A stretch of 64,000 bases of DNA from Mytilus trossulus (GCF_036588685.1 NC_086378.1:27815578-27879577), one strand, 5' to 3'; numbered from the stretch's first letter, positions 51,301-63,536 are shown. Notes: generated by a model not told the origin, from the sequence alone. A program made the numbers and translations.

Positions 51301-54300
51301 TAAATTATTTATAAAATGTCGTTCTACTAACCAGATGCTTCAGAAAACATGAGTTCTCCTGTGAAAGTAGTGTAGATTTCACCAGCTGCCCCATATAAGG
51401 AGTTGTCATAATCCTCCACAGCTTTGACGAAGATCGTATCACCAGCCTGTAATTCCAGTACTATGGTGTTACCAGCATCAGCCCAATCACTAGCTGTGTA
51501 GGCATAAATAGAAGCAACGTAGTCCTCATTCTTACGAAACTCCAACCAAATCTCAGAATCGCTTCTACTTAAGGAGTAGAAATGAAAGGAATAAATGCCT
51601 GGTACTTGGACTTGGAATTTCCCATCGCTTGTAAACACGGAATTGATGTTTGTAATGTCCTTGTTATAGGTTACTATGTCACCTTGTGTTAGATGTGCAT
51701 GGGCCACCAAACCTTTGGTAAATGCCACGACATCGCTTTCACCACTCTGAACTGAAAACAAATATAGTTTGAGTAAATGAAAGATATGAGTTTTTGTATT
51801 ACCTCGTGTTAAGTATAAAAAAGTTCGAAATGGACTGTTTATGTACCGTACCTATTGTATTTTAAAATCTTCAAAAAAAAAGGAACCTCAAAACGAAGTG
51901 TATTTAAAAAATATTATGATAAAATTTTGAAATATTCGATCTGTTATAACATCGCTTTCAAAGATACTTATTATAATACCTGCTACAAAATATAAATCCA
52001 CGTTTTGCTATTTGAATTAAAAGAATATGTCCTTAATAATTTAATTCAAAAGAAACTAAAAATATTTAGATTTTTCAATGTTTTTAAATTGACAGATGAT
52101 GTTTCAAAACCATACATGTATGAATCTCAAACTTAAAGCAAATATTTGCCATAATTTTAGCATTCTATTAAAAATGTCTCATCATACACTTCTTCCATAA
52201 CGCCTTCGATATACTTGGGTGTTTAAAAAACATTGTTATATTGAATGCAATCTTCGACGAAAATGTCTCAATTCCTTAATCAGAAAAATTATCTTTTGAA
52301 GATTCCAAAGTTATCGTTGCATTAAGCATACATAGTTTAATATTGACATGTAGCTATCATTTTGAAAATCTCCATCGTATAACCAATCAGTAAGTGTGTA
52401 CATAACAATGTGCAAAAAAAATTGTTTTGGGATATGGATTTAGTTTCGATTCCCTCTGATATTGAATCAACAATGGATAATATATTAAATGGAATAACAG
52501 GAATCGTTAGAAAATATCAATAAGTGCAACAGACCACACCAACCACTCACAACCCACTTCTTAAAAAGACTAAATCAAAAACAGATATACATAGATATGA
52601 GAAGATGTGGTATGCGTGCCAACGAGACAACTCTACATGCATGTCACAATTTGTAAAAGTAAACAAATATAAGACGAACTACGGTCTTCTACAGGGAGCA
52701 TTGTCCTTGTTCATACATACAAAGACAAAACAACAATGAACAACACATGGTCCAGATGGCATGACTTTTGGATAGACAGACATTGTGGTGGGGTTAAAAG
52801 AAATGCTACTGCAAAATTGTGAAGAATATTATTAACGATTTGGGGAAAGTTCTCTTTGATGCACATTTGAAAAAAAGTAAAATAACAAAAATACCGTACT
52901 CCGAGGAAAATTCAAAACAGAAAATCCTTAAATAAATGGTAAAATCAAAAGATCAAACTCATCAAACGAATGGATAACAACTGTCATATTCCTGGCTTGG
53001 TACAGGCATTTTCTTATTTAAAAAATGGTGAATTTAACCCGGTTATATAGCTAGTTTAACCTCTCACTTGTATGGCAGTGGTACGAACCAGTTTTATATA
53101 CGCTCAAAGCTCTCTTTTTGCCTATCTAGATCGTTATATACAAATTTTATATCAGTGAGGTATGTTTTTTGTTAGTGAATTTTCAAATGTTAAGCCGACA
53201 TGATAATAATTTGATCTGTCACATTCCCTTCAAACTAACTTGTAAAAATTCTAAATAATACAACCATTCTCCCGTTGTTAATAGGTCAATGAGATAAATA
53301 AGTCACAATTTATTAACCGATTAATTCATTTTTGTAAATGTAGAAACGAAAGTTCCGACTATCAACTAGAAGAATAAATGTTTCTACTAATACACGATGT
53401 GTAAATATATAGCATTAATTGTTTAATTTTCTCGCAAAGGCAGAATTCTAACTAAGATTGGAACTGATGTGCCAATAATCGACGCTTAATCTTATACCTT
53501 TGTATTTATAGCACACAACGATAAGACAGGAGTTCTGAAATGGTGGCCTAATTACATTGTCCATGAAAACTGTAGAAAGCTTCCTAACAGCTGCCGATAA
53601 GAATGACCGATTCGTCTGACGAAGTAGAGTGTTACCGTTGTTTTTTCACAAAGCCGCTTTTCATTTCATTACATCACTTGATTGTTGTTGATCATTAATA
53701 TCGAAATCGCTGTATTTTAGGATTTATAGAGGGAGCTTCCGAGGACGAAATGATACATTCCTATTGTGCGTAAGTGACCTGCTTTGTGAGAGTAAAAAAT
53801 ATCATGGTGAACATTTTATAGCATATTTATGGAAGTGAATAAATTTGAAATGCATATTCCAAACTCATTTTTTTATATTAGATAAACATGCAGAATTGAT
53901 TAGTTGACCCGTATATATAGACAACTAAATTAATTGCCAATTCAGGTATTATTGCATTATGCGGTTTTCGTTCTTCCAAGGATAATATGGATACGCAATA
54001 CTTTGAATCATACACTGTATACTACCAACCTATGATAATGTAGCAAAAAGGTGAATATTCTGCAGCTTTAGAATTACAATGAATTTTAAAAAAAAGACAA
54101 AGACTAAAAGAGTTAAAACCTGGAATTTACTACATTGGCAACGATTTTTTTTACTATAAACCTGTCCTTACTGTACATACTAGAGAAGCCAAAGGTTGGA
54201 AGACCGTAAAAACACATCGCCTAATTAGCTGATCTTACAGTTTTAAACATAGGTTATGTGATTTCCAAAGAATTTTTCTAAAAATATTAATCATTAAATC

Positions 54301-55280
54301 ACTGAAAGCATATTGTAAATAACCTGCAGTATTACATTGACAATTTATATAAAAAAAGTCTGCTACAGCCATGACACATCTAATTGAAAAACAATCGTTT
54401 ACTGACATTTGCAAGGATAAACAACAAAAGCGGAGAATATCTAGAATGCAAGATCCAGTGTTACAGTTATGTGTTGATACGTTAACGTAAGCGTCCGGTC
54501 TTTTAATAAACAGTCTTTTTGCAGAGCGTTGAGACAATTGCTAAAAAATAAACAAAAGTATTTGTTTGTTTTGAGAATGTAACACAGTGATGACTGCTAT
54601 TACCATATTTTGACTATTTTACCTATTATGTCTGTTTTGTTCACGCATCGCTGTAAATAAAAGAGTTTGATGCGACTGTCATACAAGTGAAAGGTTAAGC
54701 GCTATAAAACCAGGTACAATCCACCATTTTCTACATATGAAAATGCCTGTACCAAGTCAGGAATATGACAGTTGTTGCTCATTCGTTTAATGTGTTTTAT
54801 CATTTGATTTTTACATTTGAATTTTCCTCGGAGTTCAGTTTTTTTGTGATTTTACTTTACATGAGTGTTTGAAATAAAAATTATATGTAAAGTACATAAA
54901 AATGAATAAAACATACTTTCAATGAATATGCGAGTTGTATAATAAATACTTGATTTCATAGGTCGCTGCTTATTTGTTGTATATATATCGTACAATTTTT
55001 TTGTAAACCAACTTATTTTCGCTGATACTTTATTTCGCGGTTAGCCCATTCTATCCCATTTCACATCGATTTAATTTAAAAAAATTACTTGATGAAGATG
55101 AATAAGGGAAAGTTCAATTTTGACATATTTGTGATGATCTATATGGCTTATTGTTTTACTTGCGAAAGTTCCAAAATTATATATGTTCGCGAAAATAAGT
55201 TGGTTTAAGGTATATGGTTTTTGACAAGAAAATCACTTACCTACTGCTATGATAGCAGCAAAACATAAAGCAAACATCAT
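48395..55280 (-). CDS. Secreted tri-C1q-domain protein, gene 3 of the cluster
   Basis: Five exons: 55280-55241, 51751-51332, 50707-50517, 49406-49175, 48834-48395 (1323 nt, 440 aa). Signal peptide MMFALCFAAIIAV. Domain 1 (aa 14-153) has DITNINSVFTSDGKF, VPGIYSFHFYSLSR and YTTFTGELMF. Domain 2 (154-294) spans exons 3 and 4 (NAGNGFDQTTGDF, GTYMIHYNSLSELGM, then EMWLELYLNDQYINSAYG, YCIFSGVML). Domain 3 has VYVFNYHGMGQQ, SNSAALYVAQGDTVYVDM and YCTFSGYLLAP. Splice sites are canonical; the exon 2 donor is GTTAGT. Introns 1 (3.5 kb), 2 and 3 hold dispersed repeats, among them a 200-bp MITE 36 bp inside intron 1 and a hammerhead-motif dimer in intron 3. A possible AATAAA is at 48385-48380, only about 10 nt past the stop. 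Domain 1 is so similar to that of gene 2 that recent duplication or gene conversion is likely. Confidence 0.93.
50041..50465 (+). mobile_element. Dimeric hammerhead-bearing repeat in intron 3 of C1q gene 3 (antisense to the gene)
   Basis: Decayed hammerhead at 50075-50118 (CTGATGA and GAAA kept, helix II lost) and a near-intact one at 50385-50428, cleavage sites 310 bases apart. The body holds the line GGGTCCTCAATGCTCTTCAA also seen near 2.2 kb and 20.0 kb. Confidence 0.6.
50385..50428 (+). ncRNA. Hammerhead ribozyme motif with one inactivating change
   Basis: GCGTCA, CTGATGA, GTC-TTATGTA-GAC, GAAC, CGCGCGTC, TGGCGT. Everything fits the consensus except the last A of GAAA, here C, which breaks the first pair of helix III. 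Confidence 0.55.
51752..55003. repeat. Intron 1 of C1q gene 3: dispersed repeats
   Basis: Minus copies at 52595-52740 (GAGAAGATGTGGTATGCGTG) and 52870-53090, a plus copy at 54570-54860 (ACCAAGTCAGGAATATGACA). The remainder is unremarkable A+T-rich sequence. Confidence 0.5.
55006..55205. mobile_element. 200-bp MITE in intron 1 of C1q gene 3
   Basis: Perfect 17-bp terminal inverted repeats (AACCAACTTATTTTCGC and complement) with TA at both flanks (55004-55005, 55206-55207), consistent with a Tc1/mariner-type MITE. It ends 36 bases from the last base of gene 3's signal-peptide exon (55241). Confidence 0.8.
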
Positions 55281-57979
55281 TCTGAATATCTACCACGAAA
55301 ATGGCTCTATTGGTTCCTTATCATCCCGACCTTACACAGGGATAATAACACGGTCACGGACTAAAACCTACAAATTTCTTTAGAGTAGTCTAAACCTGAG
55401 TGATCGTGTCTTACTAGCTGCATATTATATGGAACGAAAGGATATTCTATAAGTTGGGTGTTAGAAAGACTGACTCTCCAATTTTCGATCTTGAACCAAA
55501 ACCAAAACTGAAAAAATGATATCTATCCAATTGTTTGTCATCTTTCCATAGGGTATTCACTCACCATTATATTCTCCAGCCTTTAAACCATACTGGCAAG
55601 GCAGCAGGGCTTCTCGTACAGAAACAAATCTCGTTATCCAGATTATTACGCCGACTTAATGTAATTCGAAAATGATACTTTATATTAGGATTTCGCGTAG
55701 TCACTTAATTTTACGCATTTTTTCCAAATATATTGCATTCATGCATACACTAATTGATTTGGCCCGTGGTATGTTTTATGGCCGTATACAATTTAAAAAC
55801 TGTCCATACTAAATAATTATACTGTATACTTTAAATGACAGTAAAACAATACAAATTAAGACAACAGTAGTTTATCAACAATCAAATCTAACAACTTGAA
55901 ATCAATTAATGAGTGAAGTCAGGTTTACAAACGAAAACTTTGGGAATCGCATTCACTTCTCACTGGAGCGAGACCAGTAGGCCTCTACTGCTAAGCATGC
56001 ATCACTCGCCATGCGTTCACACTAAATTTCACAATCTGACAAAGGACACAATCAATTAAACAACAGATCAGACGCCTATTCTGGAATCTTAAGGTTAATG
56101 ACTGTGTAATCATGTCGGTAGTGAGTAATATGCTATCGGTTAAACATTTCGTGCTGATCATTGTAAAAATTATTTAGTGTCCATTTTAGTCGTTCTTTGT
56201 CATAATTTTTGTTGTATAAAGATCTCATCCTTGCAAATGAAGTGTGAACATGCGCGAATATAATATAAATGTTTTCAACTTAGATATATAAAGACCATAC
56301 GCTGGCCCGTAGAGTAGGCTACTGGTAAAAATGGAAAGTTGACTATTTGAAAGTTGAAATCATCACGTAAGGCATATATTTTTGTTTAAAGTCATCTTTC
56401 TGTTTCACTATCTGGAAAACAAATTAAGATATGATTATTGTAGTCGGGTAAGTTAAACACAAGTTCAAAAGGATGTAATAGATGCGAACAGATAGTGAAA
56501 TGCAGGTTGGTGAGTCACAAGACATCTTTATGATATCTGCAAATGAAATTAAAGAACTTTTCAAGTTTTTTTTTATTTCTTTTTGTTTGGTATGAATTCT
56601 CCTGTATATGGGTATCATATCAAGTCTATCACTAGGGGTGCATAATTTGTATCCATGATAGTACCAACTATATTTTTTATCAATCCACCAAACTCATCAC
56701 GTATTTATGCTGTCTATAAAAATCGGGACTAGCATTTTAAAGTGTAGACACATTAAGTTTTTTGATACTACTACAAATTGCAAAAATTATGATAGAAGAT
56801 TTTCGGCTAGTTCTTTGTTTTAAATGCATATCTGATTGACACTCCTGGTAATCCCAATAGATCTGAAGAAAATCTGTTTCTATTTAATGAATGATAATAT
56901 TAACTTTCGAATAAGATTAGAGAATATTGACATTCCGGCACCATTTGGTTATTTATAAGGCCTTTTATGAAGTTAGGCTATTGTACATATATAGACGAGA
57001 CGAGATATTTTTATCGTCCTTTATTTTTCTTATTTCAAATAAACTCATCATAGATACAAAGGAATGATTGACGTATTTGTATTTTTTTTTAATCTCTTCT
57101 TTCGTGAATGATGTAGAGGCATGCATATATCTCAGTTTTGCTCTTTTGAATTCTCCTAAGTTCTTTAAATAGACATTGTTATAAGTTATTTTTGCATATA
57201 AAACTATATTATGTAGTGGGTTTGTTTGTTTTGAGGAGAATGTGTCCTATTTTGGTGAATCTAGCTTTCTCTTTATCCATTTTCTAACGTAGTATACAAC
57301 TGAATCTATCAATAACCTGCAAAACTATATAAAATAAAAAAAATGTTTTTCTTTAAGAAATTTGTAAACAACATAAGTAGCTTCTTTGCTGATACATAAG
57401 AATATAAAAAAAAACATTTGGAATAATAATTTTAGCAGTCTATTATATCTGTATTATAAGTCAAACTTTTAATATTGTCATGTCGGTTTTCTTCAGATGT
57501 AACATGTAGTGCATGATTATTATGCCCAAAACAGCAAAATATTAATCTCTCATTGTAACATTTTAGAAAATGTACATGACTATTTCAGTTCTGTCATTTT
57601 GAAATAACTTCAAATGTTATCTTATATACATGTTCTTGATTTAATGTCTTATCACTGTTTCACAAATTACCTTGAACTTCAGCAGAAAACATGTTCATAA
57701 CATCATATCATGCAAACAAATTCATATTTAACCCTGACACATGTTTATATACGATTTGTCGTTCCTGTACAGAAATTGTTACATGCAGGATGATTTATGT
57801 TGCAAAGATCTTTGGGTGGTTCTGTAGAGTTATTTCAAAGTTTTCTAAACAGGTGGTGTGGACTTTTTTAAAGAAAGATGTAAAGCTTTTGGCCAGTTTT
57901 TATTTTCTACACCCTTGAATTTACATTTTTGAGTTCGATATTTTTGTTATTCCTTTTTTAGAACTTGCTCTAGTTACCG
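55281..57979. other. Divergent upstream region of C1q genes 3 and 4, no gene seen
   Basis: A+T-rich, no recognisable coding exon or repeat except scattered poly-A/T. CCAATAG on the minus strand about 30 bases before ATG 55280 could be a CCAAT box. Regulatory content cannot be judged by eye. Confidence 0.35.
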
Positions 57980-58860
57980 ATGAAGAACGCTATAATAACT
58001 TGTCATAGGAAGATATAGATCGTACTTTGAAAAAGAATCATTGTAGTTAAGAAAAGGTATCTGAAACTGACAGCTAATTTACGTTTGAAGTCAATCGATA
58101 TTTCAGTTGGAAGTAACTGTGCACTTATTTTTATTCATATAAATAAAGGCAACAGAAGTATACCGCTGTTCGAAATTTATAACTCGATTGAGGAAAAAAC
58201 AAATCCGGGTTACAAACTAAATTGAGAGAAACACATCAACTATAAGAGGAAAACTACGACACAACAGAAACAAAACATTAAAATTTAACACACACAGTGA
58301 CCATTTTCCTGACTTGGTACAGGACATTTTAAGAAAACAAAATGTGGATTGAATCTGGTGTTGTGGCATGCTAAACCTCCCGCTTTTATAGCAATGTTAA
58401 ATATAGAATTAGCAATGTTAAATATAGCATGAAGAACGCTATAATAACTTGTCATAGGAAGATATAGATCGTACTTTGAAAAAGAATCATTGTAGTTAAG
58501 AAAAGGTATCTGAAACTGACAGCTAATTTACGTTTGAAGTCAATCGATATTTCAATTGGAAGTAACTGTGCACTTATTTTTATTCATATAAATAAAGGCA
58601 ACAGAAGTATACCGCTGTTCGAAATTTATAACTCGATTGAGGAAAAAACAAATCCGGGTTACAAACTAAATTGAGAGAAACACATCAATTATAAGAGGAA
58701 AACTACGACACAACAGAAACAAAACATTAAAATTTAACACACACAGTGACCATTTTCCTGACTTGGTACAGGACATTTGAAGAAAACAAAATGTGGATTG
58801 AATCTGGTGTTGTGGCATGCTAAACCTCCCGCTTTTATAGCAATGTTAAATATAGCATTA
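57980..58860. repeat. 449-bp direct tandem duplication between C1q genes 3 and 4
   Basis: Copies begin TGAAGAACGCTATAATAACT at 57981 and 58430. They differ at only a few positions (e.g. CAGTTGG/CAATTGG, CAACTATAAG/CAATTATAAG), so the duplication is recent. Each copy contains the dispersed repeat with AAGGCAACAGAAGTATACCG. Confidence 0.85.
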
Positions 58861-59420
58861 AAATAACAGCATTACATATAAGCTGATATAAGGCTAACTT
58901 CATACATAACTTTTTAGGACGAAAGACAAGAAATTAACATCGCTATTTAGACAATGTTCTCTCATTAATAATTTATGAGTTTCGGGACCATAATAAACAC
59001 ATGTATCCCATTTAACTTGGGACTAAAGTTACAACTGATACAGTTTAGCATGTCTCATTTTACGACTCACATCTAGGAACAAATGTCGGTTGAATTGATG
59101 GGTTTAAAATCACAAAGCTTTCAAAAAGAAAAATGTATAAGTTTTCTTTAGTTTAAACGAGCATGATGGATAGACTCATTATTTTTTTAAAGGTCTATAA
59201 GAAAGAAGCAGGGGGTGAAATAAAAAATCCCCGTTTCATTTTTTTTGCTTTATTTACAAATTCTCCTATCTTTTCCACCTAGTCTAGACTTTGCATGTTA
59301 TATGTTTGGACGTGTTGTTGTACAGAACGGTATTCTTACACTTCCATACTAGTTTCACATCTTTTGGGCCTTGGAACTGGTTGTAGTTTGACCTTAAATC
59401 AATTTTCACAGATAAGATAG

Positions 59421-59430
59421 TATATATTTA
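59421..59430 (+). promoter_or_regulatory. TATA-like box before C1q gene 4
   Basis: TATATATTTA sits 57 bases before ATG 59487, which would place transcription start near 59450 with a short 5' UTR. No experimental support; A+T-rich surroundings make chance matches common. Confidence 0.3.
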
Positions 59431-59486
59431 GAAAGACATAAGGTCATATTTCTCATTGCAAGCATTTGTGCTAAAACTTATAGATC

Positions 59487-62400
59487 ATGATGTTGTTTGT
59501 TATTTGTATCGCTGTTAGTATTGCAACGGGTAAGATTTCATAGTTCATAAAAGATGAAAGAGTTTGGATAGAAAAAAATAAAACAAAAATTCTTAAAATT
59601 CCACCGGCAGTTTTACTTGGAAATATATTCGAAGTGCAAGGTAGACGATTTTTGATTAACTATTAGACACGTTTTGCGGGTTTAAAAGCTCTTAATGATT
59701 GAAATAACTACTAGTTTTATCAAATTCCATTAACTACCTTACCTTTAATTTTTATACGGTAATTATGTGTAGTTGTGTGATTTTTTTATTCGTGTTTTCT
59801 AAGAGTTATTAAATATTGAGAACAAATGTTAATTTTTCTGATATAAACAATGACATTTAAGCAAATACCTTTTTACAAAGTTAAATTAGGTAAAACGAAT
59901 ACTTTTAAAATACCAGCGTTTACTTTGATACTATTACTTCTTTTATAGTTTATTCTGCTAATGATGCTGTTGCATTCACAAAAGGTCTTGCTTCACATTC
60001 ACACTTGACAAAAGGCGAAATCATACCATTTGACAGAAATATTACAGTGATCAACGCCGTCTTCACCGGTGACGGAAAGTTTCAAGTACAAACTCCGGGC
60101 ATTTATTCTTTCCATTTCCACGCACTTAGCAGGAATGACGAGGAAATATGGATGGACCTCTATAAAAACAAAGAATATATCGTATCAATATATGCGTATA
60201 CCTTTAATGACTGGTCAGATGGAGGTAACACCGTTATCCTAGAACTACAAAAGGGGGATCTTATTTTTGTGAAGGCCGTTGATGATTACAATAACTGGAT
60301 TTATGGTGCTGCTGATGAAGTTTATACAACATTCAGTGGCGAACTGGTGGTTCCTGAAACGACAGGTAAAAACAATCATTTTATAAATTAAAATATAAGA
60401 AATTATTATAAATCAAGGAAGAGACATGTATTGTCGAAATGCACTTCTGATACAAGAAAATTGGTACCGTTAATTTTATCACTACCTTCTGGGTCGATGC
60501 CTCTGCTGGTGGACTATTAGTCCCCGAGGGTATCACCAGCTCAGTAGCCAGTACTTCGGTACTGACATGAAAGTACGGATTTTTTGTGGTATTAAATTTT
60601 GCTGTTACAAAATATTAGAAATTATTATAAATTAAGGAATGTATCTCCCTCATGCAAAGCTCTGATTCCTTTTAAGGATTTGGCTATACTTTTTGGACCT
60701 TTTAGATTATAGCTCGTCATCTTTTATATAAGCTTTGGATTTCAAATATTTTGGCCACGAGCATCACTGAAGAGACATGTATTGTCGAAATGTGCATCTG
60801 GTGCAAGAAAATTGGTACCGTTAATTTTATTATTGGAATTGTTAACTTGAAACTGTTTTGTTTGAATAAGAATAAATAGAGATCATCAGAAAAGCCCCTG
60901 TCAAATAAGATGAAATATATTGTTACCAAGATAGAAAGACAAAAAATACAAGACCACAAATTACCGGTATATCACAAATTCACAAAACGATGACATTGAG
61001 CGGAAGATAAACTCAGGGATACGGAAACGTCAATAGTCCCAATGGCTCCATAAGTGACCTTGTCATATGACTTGTGAAATGAAAAAATTGTATGACAACT
61101 TGTATTCGATAAGCGATGAGAGATTACAAAGTCACTCAAAGATATCATGGTTTCATACTTGAGACTTACTGGTTTCGCTACTTATAGAATTTATCAGTTT
61201 CTCTCAGTTTTTGATGGCTTTGGTTTTTCTTTTCTTAATCATTTTACAGGGTTGGAAAATCATCGATAACTAAGAGTAGCCTATTTATTTCAGCCGGACG
61301 AAAGAATTGAACAAGCCTTTATTTTACTCCCAACTAAAAACGACATAAAAAGAAAATCACAAATATACTGAACTTAGAAGAAAATCAATTCGGAAAGTCC
61401 ATAATCACATGGCAAAATCAAATAACAAAACGACTCAAAAACAAATGGACAAGAACTGTCATATTCCTGACTTGGTACAGGCAATTTCAAATGTAGAAAA
61501 TGGTAGATTAAACCTGGTCCTATAGCGCTAACACTCTCACTTTAATGACAGTCTCATCAAATTCCGTTATATTTACATTGATGCGTTAAATAAACAGATA
61601 CAATAGATAAAATAGTCAAAATATTGGTACAGTCAAGTAAATAAGTCAGTTTGAATACTTTGTGCCGACATATGATTTTGCTATTTATATATCTAAACGG
61701 CATGAACTAGATACCAAGATGTGGATTATTATTTTTTTCATTACCAATTGAAACAGATAAATGTTAAGGATATCCGATTGAATGCAAGTATCTAGATATA
61801 TTTTCTTCTTTTTTTTGCAGCTGCTTCGTCAGACAAAATAGCGTTTTGCGTTTCTCTAACCCACAATGTGACTTTAAATGGTGATCGTGTTATCTATGAT
61901 AAAATATTTACCAATGTCGGAAATGGCTATGATCCAAATACGGGAGTGTTTACAGTATCAGTAACAGGACTTTATATGATTCATTACCATGCGCTTGCGG
62001 AACTTGGAGAGGTTTGTTTGTTTAATATTGCGAAAAGTCTTTTGTATCGTTCTTAAAAGGCAGGATTTAAAATTTCATGTGTATAAATTAGAACATATAT
62101 GCTTGAAGGAACGAAACCCTAAGTGTTCGTACAAGTCCAGTAAATGAACGTGCAATGTTAACAACTAAAACTCTCGCTATACGATCTAATGCTTACTTGC
62201 TATGATGAAATCTTGAAATGATAATGATTTTTTATACAACCGCGTGACCGTTTTTGATTTTGTTAAGATCAGTTGATGTCTTATTGTATATTGTGAGGCA
62301 AGAAAGACATTTTAAATCAAACGTACATAAAACAATCAAATAAACGAGGAATTAAAAAAAGGGAAAACTAATAATAATGATTAAATACACCCAAACACAA

Positions 62401-63536
62401 GCACATATAAATTACACAGAAATATAACATATACAAAATCTGTAGTCTAATAATGGTAATTGAATTTTGATTATGTCACTGAGGTTCACTTATTTTTTAT
62501 TATTTTTTGACAGACAATGTGGTTGGACTTGTATCATAATGATAAGTACATAAATTCTGCTTTTGGAGCGGCACCTAGTACGTATGCAGATCATGGTAAC
62601 AGTGCAATTTTAGATCTGCACGCTGGAGATAAAATTTCAGTGAATGGAAAACCCGGAAATACAGTCATAATATATGGAGATGCATCAGATGAACAACTGT
62701 ATGCGACCTTTTCTGCTTTTCTGATTTCGCCTGCTCTACATGGTGCACCTGCATCAGGTAAATAGCTAATGTTTACTCCTAGGTACATAACAATCATCTA
62801 TTTCAATCCGAAAATATGCAATTGCCAAATTAGAAATGTAAAGTGTTGGTTTAATGTCAATCATTACAATATGATGTTGAATAATTAAGTTTGTCATATT
62901 TTACATTATTGGACACACAAAAAGTATTACGTGCATACAAACGTAATGCAGAAGTGTTTAGCTGTACCTCTTTCTGTGTATCTGAACAAATGTCTTTTCA
63001 ATTTTATTATTCAACGCTGTACAATGTACTGATGAGTTTTGAAAGAATATATTCCAATCTGAAAATATTATAATTAGAAAATTAATTTTATTTATATATC
63101 AGTAGGCACCAATAGACAAGTTCCGGCTTTCTCCGTTGGACTAACCCGAGATGTAGATAGCACCCAAACTGGATTGACGACAAATAACGTGATATTTGAC
63201 AGAGTATGGACAAACCAGGGCGGAGTTTTTAATATGGCAACAGGAGTATTTACAGCTAAAATTCATGGCGTCTACGTTTTTCATTACCATGCTCTCTCTG
63301 ATAAAAATACTGAGGTACTAATAGACCTTTATCATAAAGATAAATACATTGACTCACTGTATGGTCATCATTCTAATGGATGGGCAGGCGGCAGCAACTC
63401 GGCTACTCTCGAACTATCAGTCGACGACACTGTACATTTAGATATGGCTGTTAACTCTACAACGGCAATGTCCGGAGCTCCAAATGACATTTATACCACA
63501 TTTTCGGGATACCTCTTGTCACCAATTACAAACTGA
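59487..63536 (+). CDS. Secreted tri-C1q-domain protein, gene 4 (inverted member)
   Basis: Five exons: 59487-59529, 59949-60365, 61821-62011, 62514-62757, 63103-63536 (1329 nt, 442 aa). Two adjacent ATGs open the frame; starting at the second (59490) makes exon 1 40 nt, as in the paralogues. Signal peptide MMLFVICIAVSIATG. Domain 1: NITVINAVFTGDGKF, TPGIYSFHFHALSR, VYTTFSGELVV. Domain 2: NVGNGYDPNTGVF, GLYMIHYHALAELGE, then TMWLDLYHNDKYINSAFG, YATFSAFLISP; its second half is 4 codons longer than in genes 2 and 3. Domain 3: GGVFNMATGVF, GVYVFHYHALSDKN, YTTFSGYLLSP. It lies on the opposite strand to the other three and shares a 4.2 kb divergent upstream region with gene 3. A TATA-like TATATATTTA at 59421-59430 is 57 nt upstream of the first ATG. 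Intron 2 holds an intact hammerhead motif. Confidence 0.93.
60410..60830 (+). mobile_element. Dimeric hammerhead-bearing repeat (retrozyme-like), in intron 2 of C1q gene 4
   Basis: A truncated hammerhead (AGAGACATGTATTGTCGAAA at 60420-60439, helix I 5' strand lost) is followed 351 bases later by the intact one at 60761-60804. Between them lies a body containing CCTCTGCTGGTGGACTATTA, also found in the array near 35.2 kb. Direct repetition of ribozyme plus body is the layout expected of retrozyme-type elements. Confidence 0.6.
60761..60804 (+). ncRNA. Hammerhead ribozyme motif, apparently intact, in intron 2 of C1q gene 4
   Basis: Helix I strands GCATCA (60761-60766) and TGGTGC (60799-60804) pair over six bases with one G-U. 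CTGAAGA (60767-60773) fits the core CUGANGA, where the fifth position is free. Helix II is GACA/TGTC (60774-60777 with 60783-60786) around a five-base loop. GAAA is at 60787-60790. Helix III is the near self-complementary ATGT/GCAT (60790-60797), followed by the cleavage-site C at 60798. Helix III has no loop, so self-cleavage would probably need a dimer, as known for short-helix-III hammerheads. The motif is in sense orientation with respect to the host gene. Confidence 0.75.
61395..61570 (-). repeat. Dispersed repeat in intron 2 of C1q gene 4
   Basis: Minus copy of the ACCAAGTCAGGAATATGACA family, upstream of exon 3. Confidence 0.5.
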
